Below are positions 11,795 to 23,552 of a stretch of 64,000 bases of DNA, piece after piece (position 1 is the stretch's first letter; each line of letters begins with the position of its first letter). Origin of the DNA: Cololabis saira (taxonomy: Eukaryota > Chordata > Actinopteri > Beloniformes > Belonidae); contig NC_084600.1 in assembly GCF_033807715.1 (NCBI RefSeq), forward strand, positions 46,093,824 through 46,157,823, given 5' to 3'. The notes under the pieces were generated by a model that had not been told where the DNA came from, searched no databases, and saw only the letters and a program-made list of their open reading frames with translations. Both the position numbers and the translations under genes were made by a program.

Positions 11795-14166
11795 GCACTT
11801 ACCGCTAGCTTCTACCGCTAGCTTCTACCGCTAGCTTCTACCGCTAGCTTCTACCGCTAGCATGTACAGCTAGCTTCTACCGCTAGCTTCTACCGCTAGC
11901 TTCTACTGCTAGCTTCTACTGCTAGCATGTACAGCTAGCTTCTACCGCTAGCTTCTACTGCTAGCATGTACAGCTAGCTTCTACCGCTAGCTTCTACCGC
12001 TAGCTTCTACCGCTAGCTTCTACCGCTAGCTTCTACTGCTAGCATGTACAGCTAGCTTCTACCGCTAGCTTCTACCGCTAGCTTCTACTGCTAGCTTCTA
12101 CTGCTAGCATGTACAGCTAGCTTCTACCGCTAGCTTCTACTGCTAGCATGTACAGCTAGCTTCTACCGCTAGCTTCTACCGCTAGCTTCTACCGCTAGCT
12201 TCTACCGCTAGCTTCTACTGCTAGCATGTACAGCTAGCTTCTACCGCTAGCTTCTACCGCTAGCTTCTACTGCTAGCTTCTACTGCTAGCATGTACAGCT
12301 AGCTTCTACCGCTAGCTTCTACCGCTAGCTTCTACCGCTAGCATGTACAGCTAGCTTCTACCGCTAGCTTCTACCTCTAGCATGTACAGCTAGCTTCTAC
12401 CACTAGCTTCTACCACTAGCTTCTACCGCTAGCATGTACAGCTAGCTTCTACCGCTAGCATGTACAGCTAGCTTCTACCGCTAGCATGTACAGCTAGCTT
12501 CTACCGCTAGCATGTACAGCTAGCTTCTACCGCTAGCATGTACAGCTAGCTTCTACCGCTAGCTTCTACCACTAGCTTCTACCGCTAGCATGTACAGCTA
12601 GCTTCTACCGCTAGCATGTACAGCTAGCTTCTACCGCTAGCATGTACAGCTAGCTTCTACCGCTAGCTTCTACCGCTAGCTTCTACCGCTAGCTTCTACT
12701 GCTAGCATGTACAGCTAGCTTCTACCGCTAGCATGTACAGCTAGCTTCTACCGCTAGCATGTACTGTTAGGTTCTACCACTAGCTTCTACCGCTAGCATG
12801 TACAGCTAGCTTCTACCGCTAGCTTCTACCGCTAGCATGTACAGCTAGCTTCTACCGCTAGCATGTACAGCTAGCTTCTACCGCTAACTTCTACCGCTAG
12901 CTTCTACCACTAGCATGTACAGCTAGCTTCTACCGCTAGCTTCTACCGCTAGCTTCTACTGCTAGCTTCTACCGCTAGCTTCTACCGCTAGCATGTACAG
13001 CTAGCTTCTACCGCTAGCATGTACAGCTAGCTTCTACCGCTAGCTTCTACCGCTAGCTTCTACCACTAGTTCTACCGCTGGCATGTACAGCTAGCTTCTA
13101 CCGCTAGCTTCTACCGCTAGCTTCTACTGCTAGCTTCTACCGCTAGCTTCTACCGCTAGCATGTACAGCTAGCTTCTACCGCTAGCATGTACAGCTAGCT
13201 TCTACCGCTAGCTTCTACCGCTAGCATGTACAGCTAGCTCCTACCGCTAGCTTCTACCGCTAGCTTCTACCGCTAGCATGTACAGCTAGCTTCTACCGTT
13301 AGCTTCTACCGCTAGCATGTACAGCTAGCTTCTACCGCTAGCTTCTACTGCTAGCTTCTACCGCTAGCTTCTACCATTAGCTTCTACCGCTAGCTTCTAC
13401 CGCTAGCATGTACTGCTAGCTTCTACCGCTAGCTTCTACCGCTAGCATGTACAGCTAGCTTCTACCGCTAGCATGTACAGCTAGCTTCTACCGCTAACTT
13501 CTACCGCTAGCTTCTACCACTAGCATGTACAGCTAGCTTCTACCGCTAGCTTCTACCACTAGCTTCTACCGCTGGCATGTACAGCTAGCTTCTACCGCTA
13601 GCTTCTACCGCTAGCTTCTACTGCTAGCTTCTACCGCTAGCTTCTACCGCTAGCATGTACAGCTAGCTTCTACCGCTAGCATGTACAGCTAGCTTCTACC
13701 GCTAGCTTCTACCACTAGCTTCTACCGCTGGCATGTACAGCTAGCTTCTACCGCTAGCTTCTACCGCTAGCTTCTACCGCTAGCTTCTACCGCTAGCATG
13801 TACAGCTAGCTTCTACCACTAGCATGTACAGCTAGCTTCTACCACTAGCTTCTACCGCTAGCATGTACAGCTAGCTTCTACCGCTAGCTTCTACCACTAG
13901 CATGTACAGCTAGCTTCTACCGCTAGCATGTACAGCTAGCTCCTACCACTAGCTTCTACCGCTAGCATGTACAGCTAGCTTCTACTGCTAGCTTCTACCG
14001 CTAGCATGTACAGCTAGCTTCTACCGCTAGCTTCTACTGCTAGCTTCTACCGCTAGCTTCTACCGTTAGCTTCTACCGCTAGCATGTACAGCTAGCTTCT
14101 ACCGCTAGCTTCTACCGCTAGCATGTACAGCTAGCTTCTACCGCTAGCTTCTACCGTTAGCTTCTA
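11795..14166. repeat. 2.4-kb 13-bp minisatellite with palindromic GCTAGC sites
   Basis: Two alternating 13-mers, TTCTACCGCTAGC and ATGTACAGCTAGC, are repeated ~180 times. GCTAGCATGTACAGCTAGC is a near-palindrome. No ORF of interest. Confidence 0.92.
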
Positions 14167-14234
14167 CAGACATATTTGTTTTTTGTGTTTTTGGTCCAAT
14201 ATGGATCTAAAACATTTTGGGTTGCCGACCCCTG
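14165..14234 (-). mobile_element. Terminal fragment of the GGTCGGCAACCC hAT MITE, inverted
   Basis: It matches the first ~70 bases of the copy at 14283 in opposite orientation and ends next to GTCTAGAT. The two ends face each other across ~48 bp. Confidence 0.55.
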
Positions 14235-14282
14235 GTCTAGATGTAAATGTTGGGGATGAACTTCCATGAGGTCTGTATAGAC

Positions 14283-14692
14283 CAGCGGTCGGCAACCCAA
14301 AATGTTTTAGATCCATATTGGACCAAAAACACAAAAAACGAATATGTCTGGAGCCGCAAAAAATGAAAAATCTCGTATCAGAATTAGAATGAACACATGC
14401 TGCATGTTTCTATATTAGTTAGAACGGGGGAAAGAATTATTTATTCATTATGCACTTCGAGAAAAAAGTGGAGATTTCGAGAAAAAAGCCGAGATTGAAA
14501 AGGAAAGGAAAAAGGAAGAAAAAAGAGGTAAAAAAGGAAAAAAATAAGAAAAAAGAAAAAAGGAAAAAAGAAAAAAAAGGAAAAAAAATAAGAAAAAAAT
14601 TAGAAAAAAGGGAAACAAAACGTCAAACATTTTTTAAAAAGCTCCAGGAGCCACCAGGGCGGCGCTAAAGAGCCGCAGGTTGCTGATCCCTG
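14283..14692 (+). mobile_element. hAT MITE (GGTCGGCAACCC type), copy 1
   Basis: It starts CAGCGGTCGGCAACCC and ends TTGCTGATCCCTG. The flanks GTATAGAC and GTCCAGAT resemble the NTCTAGAN hAT target. The interior has the 'gcgagaaaaaag' purine tract (14455-14630). Confidence 0.65.
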
Positions 14693-15477
14693 GTCCAGAT
14701 AGTATCCTACATAGAACATGCAGCCACTGTTTGGCTTAAGGTTTTCTCCCACTAGGGGAGTTTTTACCTGCCATTGTTTATGTAATAACTGCTCGGGGGT
14801 CATGTTCTGGGTATGGGTCTCTGGAAAGCGTCTAGAGATAACTTTGTTGTATTAGACGCTATATAAATAAAATTGAATTGAATTGAATTGAATTGAATTG
14901 AATTGAATTGAATTGTTCTACAGAGCCTCCTCCAATGACCCGGGCTGATAGAACACCGCAGTACCTGTTTGGTTCATCCGTATTCTGGAGCCGTTGGTGA
15001 CTTTATCGAGGACTTTACCGCTTTTAATGTTGATGTAAAGCACTTTGAATTAGCTTGTGTTGAATTGTGCTGCACAAATAAACTTGTAATAGTCTTTTTA
15101 CAGGTCACTAGCAGGATATTCATTAAATGTTTATCTGTTTTTGGCCAGTCCTCAGGTCTGTCTTACTCTCCAGGGATATTTGGCATTTGAAGATGTTTTT
15201 TTTCTAGTTTTTTCTCTTGAAACCGTCTCCAGCCCAGAATTAGAGCAGAAACTGCTTCACGACTTAATAACCTGACGGAAAACAAACAGAGAAGAGCCTG
15301 AAAAGCGCATGACAGCGCGAACAAAGGCAGGGCACGGCTGGCTTCCGAAAACAAACAGCGAATGCAGCCTGATGGATTTTCCATGGCAGCGGCGCGTTAA
15401 TGAGCGGAAGTCAGGGGAGTGAGTGCTTCCCAGGGACTGCATTGTGATGCAGCGTCGCGCCTCCGGCGGCCCGGGCC
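14693..15477. other. Interspersed repeat tail followed by apparently unique sequence
   Basis: 14740-14914 is a repeat ending in (TTGAA)n with AGACGCTATATAAATAAAAT; related copies are at 51700-51870 and, reversed, at 61995-62100. 15190-15470 is non-repetitive and moderately GC-rich. I recognise no exon. Confidence 0.5.
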
Positions 15478-15650
15478 AGGGAAACCTCCGACAGCTCGTC
15501 CTGAGAAACCTCCGACAGCTCGTCCTGAGAAACCTCCGACAGCTCGTCCTGAGAAACCTCCGACAGCTCGTCCTGAGAAACCTCCGACAGCTCGTCCTGA
15601 GAAACCTCCGACAGCTCGTCCTGAGAAACCTCCGACAGCTCGTCCTGATT
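15478..15650. repeat. 24-bp minisatellite
   Basis: Seven copies of GAAACCTCCGACAGCTCGTC plus CTGA. All frames stay open because the unit is 8 codons; no protein is implied. Confidence 0.92.
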
Positions 15651-15705
15651 CCTGATCCCAACCCTCTCCAATCCCCCCAAACCTCGGAAACCCTCCGTCC
15701 AGATC

Positions 15706-15955
15706 CAGTCCAAATCATCCCCCCTGAAATAAAAACGGTCCAAATCATCCCCCCCTGAAATAAAAACGGTCCAAATCATCCCCCCCTGAAATAAAAACGG
15801 TCCAAATCATCCCCCCCTGAAATAAAAACGGTCCAAATCATCCCCCCTGAAATAAAAACGGTCCAAATCATCCCCCCCTGAAATAAAAACGGTCCAAATC
15901 ATCCCCCCCTGAAATAAAAACGGTCCAAATCATCCCCCCTGAAATAAAAACGGAG
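15706..15955. repeat. 31-bp minisatellite
   Basis: About eight copies of GGTCCAAATCATCCCCCCCT plus GAAATAAAAAC, varying in the length of the C run. Confidence 0.92.
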
Positions 15956-16487
15956 TCATATTGATAAGTTCAGAAAAGTGTTTTTTATTGTTGTGTTTTG
16001 ATGTATTTGATGTAAGCCCAGTGGATATTTAAAGCTTACAGAAGGCTGCATTTAACTGCTGCTATGTCATTCCTGCAGTATTTCTGCAGGTGTTTTGGTC
16101 ACTGCTATTATTTGTAATATATTATATTATTTGTAATCAGCACAAATTATCTGTCCCCATATGATAAAATCCACCATCCCCCCTGATTTTCTTTTACAAC
16201 TCCAGTACTGGGTACGAGTCGGGAGCGTCCGAACGTAACGCTCCGCTGATGCCAACTTCACTCGCTGTTCTTCCTGTCCTGTCCCACAAATTCTTGGAAC
16301 ACATTAAAAACGTGCAGAGAGCAGTGGGAGGTCACGGAGATGGAGGTCTGTTGTTAAAGCAGGTGAAACGTCTGGGGAACAATGATTATTAAAACCCCAT
16401 CACTTCCCAGAAGTCCCTTCTCCCCCTCGGCTACCGTGGCTGTTTATTCTGAACACAAACTCCTGCACAAGCACTTTATCCAACAGG
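15956..16487. other. Intergenic, no gene recognised
   Basis: It is mostly non-repetitive. 16390-16490 probably belongs to the LINE that continues at 16488. Confidence 0.4.
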
Positions 16488-16495
16488 CACGTTAT

Positions 16496-16965
16496 CAAAT
16501 ACGCAGATGATACTGCACTAGTGAGGTTAAATACACAGATGATACTTCGTTAGTGAGATTAAATACGCAGATGATACTGCACTAGTGAGATTAAATACGC
16601 AGACGATACTGCACTAGTGAGGTTAAATACGCAGATGATACTTCACTAGTGAGATTAAATATGCAGATGATACTGCACTAGTGATAAATATGCAGATGAT
16701 ACTGCACTAGTGAGATTAAATACGCAGATGATACTGCACTAGTGATTAAATATGCAGATGATACTTCACTAGTGAGATTAAATATGCAGATGATACTGCA
16801 CTAGTGATTAAATATGCAGATGATACTTCACTAGTGAGATTAAATATGCAGATGATACTGCACTAGTGATAAATATGCAGATGATATACTGCACTAGTGA
16901 GATTAAATACGCAGACGATACTGCACTAGTGAGATTAAATACACAGACGATACTTCATTAGTGAG
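16496..16965 (+). repeat. ~31-bp array of the LINE RT catalytic box
   Basis: About 15 copies of AAATACGCAGATGATACTGC plus ACTAGTGAGATT. The unit encodes K-Y-A-D-D-T-A-L-V in the first copy and shifts frame in most others because unit lengths vary between 28 and 33. Confidence 0.9.
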
Positions 16966-17300
16966 ACTCCTGCATGATGGAGAGGAGGATCATGGGCCAG
17001 TTCTGGACCATTTTCTTGAATGATGTGAGAGGGAAAACCTCGTCCTCAACACCTTAAAGACAAAAGGAAATGACCAGTGATATCAGGAAGCAACATTCCT
17101 TTCAGCCACTTTCATAAACGGAGAGGTGATCCAGTCTGGGACCGAATACAAGAACCTTAAATTACAGAATACAAGAACCTTAAATTACAGAATACAAGAA
17201 CCTGAAATTACAGAATACAAGAACCTCGGGGTTGATCACAAACTGAAATGGGACGATTGGTCTGACTGCCTGGGCACTAAGACCCAACAAAGACTGTACT

Positions 17301-17824
17301 TTTTTTTTTTTTTTATAAATATTTTTATCCCGGTTTTTTTCCCATTTTCATCACCCAGTGCTCCTACCTACTGACAGTCCTGGGCATTGCCATCCTCTAC
17401 CAACCCCGGGAGGGGTTGCAGTATAGCTCAGGTCTCCTCCTTAACCTGAGGAGTGAGCAGCATCTTTTCACCAGACAGGGTGGGGATTCTCCGGCCGAAC
17501 GTAGCGCGTGGAAGGATCACGTTATTCCGGCCGGATCGTCCCCACCCCATCTGGCGCCCCGGCTGGCCAGAGGGGGCATGTATAGCCCAGGACTGTGTGC
17601 ATGTTTTTGTGAGGGTAGCTCACACTAGCTACCCAGGGGAACACGGGGAGAACATACAAACTCCACACAGAAAGATCCTTTCTCCAACCCCACTCAGGGT
17701 GACTGAAGTCATGGGGGAACTAACACGCACTTCAGCACCCACAGCGTCCCCGGCGGGAATCGAACCCAGGACCTTCTTGCTGTGAGACCGCTGCACTACC
17801 AGCTGCGCCACCGTGCCCCAAAGA
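17301..17824 (-). mobile_element. tRNA-derived SINE with poly(A) tail and target duplication
   Basis: On the minus strand it starts GGGGCACGGTGGCGCAGCTG, contains GGGTTCGATTCCC (B box), and ends in a poly(A) tract (plus-strand T run at 17300-17316). AAAGACTGTACT (17289-17300) and AAAGATTGTACT (17825-17836) are the target-site duplication. It interrupts a LINE reverse-transcriptase fragment. Confidence 0.75.
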
Positions 17825-18009
17825 AAAGATTGTACTTTTTAAAGAAACTGTCGTCTTTTAATGTTGATGGCAAAATGGTCCACATGTTTTGGGCTTTTAT
17901 TGAAAGTGTTTTAACTTTCTGCATCATCTGCTGGTTTGGGAATAACTCTGTTAAGAGGAAGTAACAACAGCAAACTGTTAGGAACCTCCTTCCCAGCCTC
18001 ATATACAGA

Positions 18010-18740
18010 GATGCTAACAAACAAGGCTACTACTTCTGCTACTACTACTACTACAAACAAGGCTACTACTTCTGCTACTACTACAAACAAGGCTACTACT
18101 TCTGTTACTACTACAAACAATGCTACTACTACTTCTGCTACTACTACAAACAATGCTACTACTACTTCTGCTACTACTGCTACTACAAACAAGGCTACTA
18201 CTTCTGCTACTACTACAAACAAGGCTACTACTTCTGTTACTACTACAAACAATGCTACTACTACTTCTGCTACTACTACAAACAATGCTACTACTACTTC
18301 TGCTACTACTGCTACTACAAACAAGGCTACTACTTCTGCTACTACTACAAACAATGCTACTACTACTTCTGCTACTACTACAAACAATGCTACTACTACT
18401 TCTGCTACTACTGCTACTACAAACAAAGCTACTACTTCTGCTACTGCTACTACTACTACTACTACTGCTACTACAAACAATGCTACTACTTCTGCTACTA
18501 CTACAAACAATGCTAATACTTCTGCTACTACTACAAACAAAGCTACTACTTCTGCTACTACTACTGCTACTACTACTACTACTACTACTACTGCTACTAC
18601 AAACAAAGCTACTACTTCTGCTACTGCTACTACTACTGCTACTAATACTACCACTACTACTACTGCTACTACTACTACTACTATTACTACTACTACTACT
18701 ACTGCTACTACTACTACTACTGCTACTACTACTAATACTG

Positions 18741-18772
<32 letters not shown>

Positions 18773-18832
18773 GCTACTACAAACAAGGCTACTACTTCTG
18801 CTACTATTACTAACAATGCTAATGCCGTCGTG
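18010..18832. repeat. Compound (CTA)n / ACAAACAAGGCTACTACTTC array
   Basis: A trinucleotide repeat with higher-order blocks of about 30-45 bp. It gives long open frames (Thr, Leu, Ser or Val-rich) in at least four frames, which are artefacts. Confidence 0.92.
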
Positions 18833-20205
18833 GCTGATGAGGCTCCTCCCACTCACCTCCAGGTTTAAACTGTTTCATCAGCTCGGCGTTATTGCCGCCC
18901 TTGTTCACTAAAAACAGGTCAAACAAGTCCCTTATACTCCTATCTGTCCGTCCATCCATCATTTTAACTATTTCTAGTTAAAATGTCCCATTTTTTATTC
19001 AAAAAATCTCCTTACACTTAAAACAAGACTCATCAAGGAAAAACAATTTCCACCTGTTTCAAGTAGATTTTCACTTAAAATAAGTAGAAAAATCCGCCAG
19101 TGGAACAAGATTTTTTTCTCAAAACTTCGTCTTTTTCCTCCAAATTTCGACTTTTTTTCTCGACATTTCGACTTTTTTCTCAAAAATCTATCTATCTATC
19201 CATCCGTCTGTCTATCTGAATGTGAATCTGGTTCAGTGATCTGCATGGGGACATTTATTATTATGATAAATCATGATAAACTGCCGTAAAAATGGATGTA
19301 AATCCCTGCAGCCGGACAGCAAACCTTGTCCTCGCTGAGATTCAGACGAAGCCGCGGCTCAGAGACGTTTCTGCTAACGACCAACACTTTGTTGTGAAAC
19401 GTTTGTGCTAACGACCAACACTTTGTTCTGAAAGTTTCTGCTAACGACCAGGACTTTGTTGTGAAACCTCCAGCAGCTCAGAGACGTTTGTGCTAACGAC
19501 CAACACGTTGTTTTAAAAACCAGCAGCTCAGACGGACATGAAGAGCAGCGCGGCGGCGGCAGGCGAGGGGGAAGTTTCCTCCTAGTGCGTAACGTAAACT
19601 TGGCTCCAATAAAAGCATCCGTTGGCACCTCAGTGGACAACAGGAACCCGGTGTTTATGGAAGCCCATCCCGTCGTTGGCCCCGGGGCCCCTGACCCCCC
19701 GTGATTGGAGTAGAAACTCTAACGCTAACGCTAACAACGTGTTCCTGAGATACAGACCTGCAGTCGGAGGTGTTTACCGCCGGCCAGACGGCCAGAGTTC
19801 CTAACCCTCAACACTTCCGGAGTCTCCGCTAACATTCAACACTGGGGAAGAAAAATACAAGTATCCAACAGCAAATTCATTCAATTTTTCCAGAAAAATG
19901 CATTAAGTTGTTCTCCTTTAACACCTTTCTTTTGATTGTATAAAAGAGAAGACAGTGCAAAAGAGATTCAATCTCAAGGGATTTTCCTGGTAAAACAATC
20001 ACAATCTTAAACCAAATCCTGTTATAAGAATCAACACACAACGAAAAACAATACCAATAAATCTTTTATCCCAAAGAAAGACTTGGCACTTATTGAAAAA
20101 GAAATAAAGGAAACAAGTTGGGCTGACATTTCTGGTAACAAATCCTGCGAATAAGCAACAACGATCTAACGATCTAACGATCGTTTTTAAGGATATTGAG
20201 ATTTA
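18833..20205. other. Intergenic; no gene recognised
   Basis: It contains the dispersed 'cgacttttttctcaaaa' motif (19110-19185), (CTAT)n-like sequence, a ~27-bp CTAACGACCAACACTTTGTT repeat (19375-19520) and AT-rich sequence resembling a LINE tail (19850-20160). Confidence 0.45.
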
Positions 20206-20584
20206 CAGGACTGTCTCAGAAAATTAGAATATTGTGATTAAGTTCTTTATTTTCTGTAATGCAATTAAAAAAACAAAAATGTCATACATTCTGGATTCAT
20301 TACAAATCAACTGAAATATTGCAAGCCTTTTATTATTTTAATATTGCTGATCATGGCTTACAGCTTAAGAAAACTCAAATATCCTATCTAAAAAAAATTG
20401 AATATTCTGGGAATCTTAATCTTAAACTGTAAACCATAATCAGCAATAATAAAATAATAAAAGGCTTGAAATATTTCAGTTGATTTGTAATAAATCCAGA
20501 ATGGATGACATTTTTGATTTTTTAATTGCATTACAGAAAATAAAGGACTTTATCACAATATTCTAATTTTCTGAGACAGTCCTG
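20206..20584. mobile_element. Palindromic Tc1/mariner-type MITE
   Basis: It is 379 bp and almost fully palindromic. The ends CAGGACTGTCTCAGAAAATT and its inverse are bordered by TA on both sides (20204-20205 and 20585-20586). It could fold into a long hairpin. Confidence 0.75.
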
Positions 20585-20814
20585 TATTGTCTCTTTGCTT
20601 TGTTCTGCTCTTTTACTTATTTTTTCTTTTTTCTAGACTCATTTTTATGTTCGATTCCATCCACCTGCCCAGGGACGACAGGTGGAAAACAGCAAGATTA
20701 ATGTCTTAATGTGCACCGTCCTTGTCTTGAAATAAATAAATAAATTACAAAGTCATTAAAGCAGCAACATGACAGAAGAGCTGAATCTGTTTGATTTGTT
20801 TCACCCAAAGGGCT

Positions 20815-20820
20815 TTTATT
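20815..20820 (-). terminator. Candidate poly(A) signal AATAAA
   Basis: The plus-strand TTTATT reads AATAAA on the minus strand, about 3.2 kb past the stop codon and just before an unrelated LINE-like tail (20590-20760). It is a candidate end of the Sec6-like transcript only. Confidence 0.3.
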
Positions 20821-21573
20821 ATATTTCCAGCAAAGGATCCTGTTGATTCACAGAGAGTTTAACACATATTCATGTCGTCCCTCGCAGCATTTACAGATTC
20901 TACAGGAATCAGGCTCTAACGGGAGAAGGTGCAGGAAACAGGAAAGAAATGGCCCTTAAACGCATCGCCACGTCTTCTTTTATGAATAGTTTGCAGTTCC
21001 AAGCGAATAAACAGCTCCAGAGTTCGTGTAAAGTTCGTCATCACGGCTCGTTGGGGGCCAGCCCATGTGGTGATGTCACAGACAGACGGGATTGTGGGTA
21101 ACCGTGACAGGGGATATACTGTATGATTAGGTAAATACACACTTTAGATAATCTTCTAGTTCAGGGGTGTCCAACCAGCCAACTACCCATAATCCTTCAC
21201 TCCCTGCTCTCTATGAGAGATAAAAATACCATTAGAAAACGGAAAAGTAAAATCGTGCAATCTTGACATTTTGACTTGTTTCTCAAAATTTTGACTTTTT
21301 TCTCAAAATTTCGACTTTTTCTCAATATTCAACTTTTTCTCAAAATTTCGACTTTTTTCTCGACTTTTTTTTATCAAAATCTCGACTTATTCTCGACTTT
21401 TTTTCACAAAATTTCGTCTTTTTTCTCAAAATTTCTCAAACTTTCTCAAAAACGGATATTTCCCCCTGTACGTTTATAAAAGTCCCATCATTTCCAGGAA
21501 CCTGCATAAATATCTGTTAAGGTGCTATGAGCAGCCAAACCTACAGGGGGCAGTGTAACGAGAAGATAAAGTC

Positions 21574-21804
21574 ATGCTAGCCAATCAGAATCCTGGAAAA
21601 AAACATCAACAAATGACACGAGTAACTTCCAGTTACTTCCAAGATGAACCAGAGTGTTTGGTTTGGAGTGACAGAGAAGTGGAGTTACTTTTAAGTGTGA
21701 CGTTAGAATATAAAACAGGTAAAATACAAGAAAATATTGACGGTTACAAACTAATTGTAACCACAGGTGTCACTCGTGACGCTGGTGACGTTTCTGTTTC
21801 ATAA
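21574..21804 (+). pseudogene. SANT/Myb-like DNA-binding domain fragment (76 codons), copy 1
   Basis: The reading frame contains [20 protein letters not shown] and IQENID, which matches the start of Myb/SANT-like domains common in fish transposon-derived proteins. Canonical versions continue ENIDWE; here the similarity stops at NIDG, so this looks like one exon or a truncated gene piece captured in an hAT element. Copies at 36045-36275 and 61283-61513 differ from it at only a few residues. Confidence 0.6.
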
Positions 21805-21954
21805 TGTGACGTTCTGAAGCTTAAATGTCCGTTTCTCTCCGTTTACAAGCAAACGTGAAGACGGAGATTTTAAAAATCTACACTTTGGCCGGAGTTTTCA
21901 GAAATGATGTTTTTTGGAAACTTTGAGCTTCGATTTCGTGTAAACGAACGGCAA

Positions 21955-22512
21955 TCTGATTGGTTGTTAACTGTGGTATAATGATCTGATTGGTTGGTAA
22001 CTGTGGTATAATGATCTGATTGGTTGTTAACTGTGGTATAATGATCTGATTGGTTGTTAACTGTGGTATATTGATCTGATTGGTTGTTAACTGTGGTATA
22101 ATGATCTGATTGGTTGTTAACTGTGGTATAATGATCTGATTGGTTGGTAACTGTGGTATAATGATCTGATTGGTTGTTAACTGTGGTATAATGATCTGAT
22201 TGGTTGGTAACTGTGGTATAATGATCTGATTGGTTGGTAACTGTGGTATAATGATCTGATTGGTTGTTAACTGTGGTATAATGATCTGATTGGTTGTTAA
22301 CTGTGGTATAATGATCTGATTGGTTGTTAACTGTGGTATATTGATCTGATTGGTTGTTAACTGTGGTATAATGATCTGATTGGTTGTTAACTGGTATAAT
22401 GATCTGATTGGTTGTTAACTGTGGTATAATGATCTGATTGGTTGTTAACTGTGGTATAATGATCTGATTGGTTGTTAACTGGTATAATGATCTGATTGGT
22501 TGTTAACTGTGC
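21955..22512. repeat. 30-bp array with NF-Y-like boxes
   Basis: About 19 copies of GATCTGATTGGTTGTTAACT plus GTGGTATAAT. On the opposite strand each unit contains AACCAATCAG, which matches the NF-Y (CCAAT) consensus. Confidence 0.92.
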
Positions 22513-22724
22513 TATAATGAGCTTATACCACGGCTTCTATTCTAAAGTCTCATCACAGCAGATCATTCCACATCAGGGAAGCAACAATGTTTCCATGGCA
22601 ACAACCAACTGGTACAGATTATTGACGGTTACAGCAGGTAGCAAAAAGTAGGTGGTGATAAAGTTTATTTTTTATTTTTGTTAACAATTAATGAGTCATG
22701 TTGAGGGTAAACGTTGATCTCCGG

Positions 22725-23055
22725 GGAGGAGCTAACGTTAGCAGGGAGGAGCTAACGTTAGTGGGGAGGAGCTAACATTAGCGGGGAGGAGTTAACGTTA
22801 GCAGGGAGGAGCTAACGTTAGCAGGGAGGAGCTAACGTTAGCGGGGAGGAGCTAACGTTAGCGGGGAGGAGCTAACGTTAGCGGGGAGGAGCTAATGTTA
22901 GCGGGGAGGAGCTAACGTTAGCAGGGAGGAGCTAACGTTAGCGGGGAGGAGCTAACGTTAGCAGGGAGGAGCTAACGTTAGTGGGGAGGAGCTAACGTTA
23001 GCAGGGAGGAGCTAACGTTAGTGGGGAGGAGCTAACGTTAGCGGGGAGGAGCTAA
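22725..23055. repeat. 20-bp minisatellite
   Basis: About 17 copies of GGGGAGGAGCTAACGTTAGC; AACGTT and CTAACGTTAG are palindromic. It lies inside the hAT element. Confidence 0.92.
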
Positions 23056-23486
23056 CCATGGATGGATGGAGGAGTTCCTGTCCCTGACATGCGGAGCTAC
23101 ATCTGCAGAGATGGACTATTGTTTTACACAGTGGGATATTTTTACTGGATAATATGGATTTATGATTAATTATAATCTACATACAATAGATTGTGTATTC
23201 CTCTTTCATGTTTACATTATCTGTAACCGTTTTATAAAAGCAATAATCACTTGGCGTCGGGCCGGAGACGCTGCTCTGCAGTGATATAATGATCCTCAGC
23301 TGTGATATAATGAGCGTAAACCACGGCCTGTCGTGATGTATTGCTTAAATATGAATATTTAATTTATATTATAAAAACCTCTTGTGTTTATCTTCATATT
23401 TTCTTTTGGCCGTACATTTTTTCCCTGCCATTTTGAGAGTGGATTTTTTTCCCTCCAAGTTATTTCCGTCACAAACACGAGCGCTA

Positions 23487-23552
23487 GCGCCCGTATAGCT
23501 CAGCGGGTAAACCTTCCCCTGTACAGCGACGCGGGTTCGATTCCAGTCGCGA
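23487..23552 (+). other. tRNA-like remnant (A and B boxes)
   Basis: TAGCTCAGCGGG (A box) and GGGTTCGATTCC (B box) are correctly ordered about 30 bases apart. The acceptor and T stems do not pair, so this is a tRNA-derived SINE head or pseudo-tRNA rather than a tRNA gene. It lies inside the hAT at 21162-23636. Confidence 0.5.

Larger units (their letters stand above)
16488..17960 (+). pseudogene. LINE reverse-transcriptase fragment (CR1/L2/Rex-like), amplified and interrupted
   Basis: VIKYADDTALV at 16491-16523 is the RT catalytic box. After a tandem array of this box, the frame continues with HGPVLDHFLE (near 16990), EYKNLGVDHKLKWD (about 17210-17250) and, beyond the SINE, LYFLKKLSSFNVDG and SVLTFCIICWFGN (17830-17945). 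These follow the usual order of the C-terminal half of fish LINE RTs. Stops and insertions make it non-functional. Confidence 0.65.

Noticed and set aside
18010..18868. Long Thr-, Ser-, Val- and Leu-rich open frames (up to 313 codons) on both strands
   Set aside because: They are translations of a CTA/ACA trinucleotide array open in several frames at once, with no splice context or domain.
23487..23552. A functional tRNA gene
   Set aside because: A and B boxes are present but the acceptor and T stems do not pair and it is embedded in a transposon.
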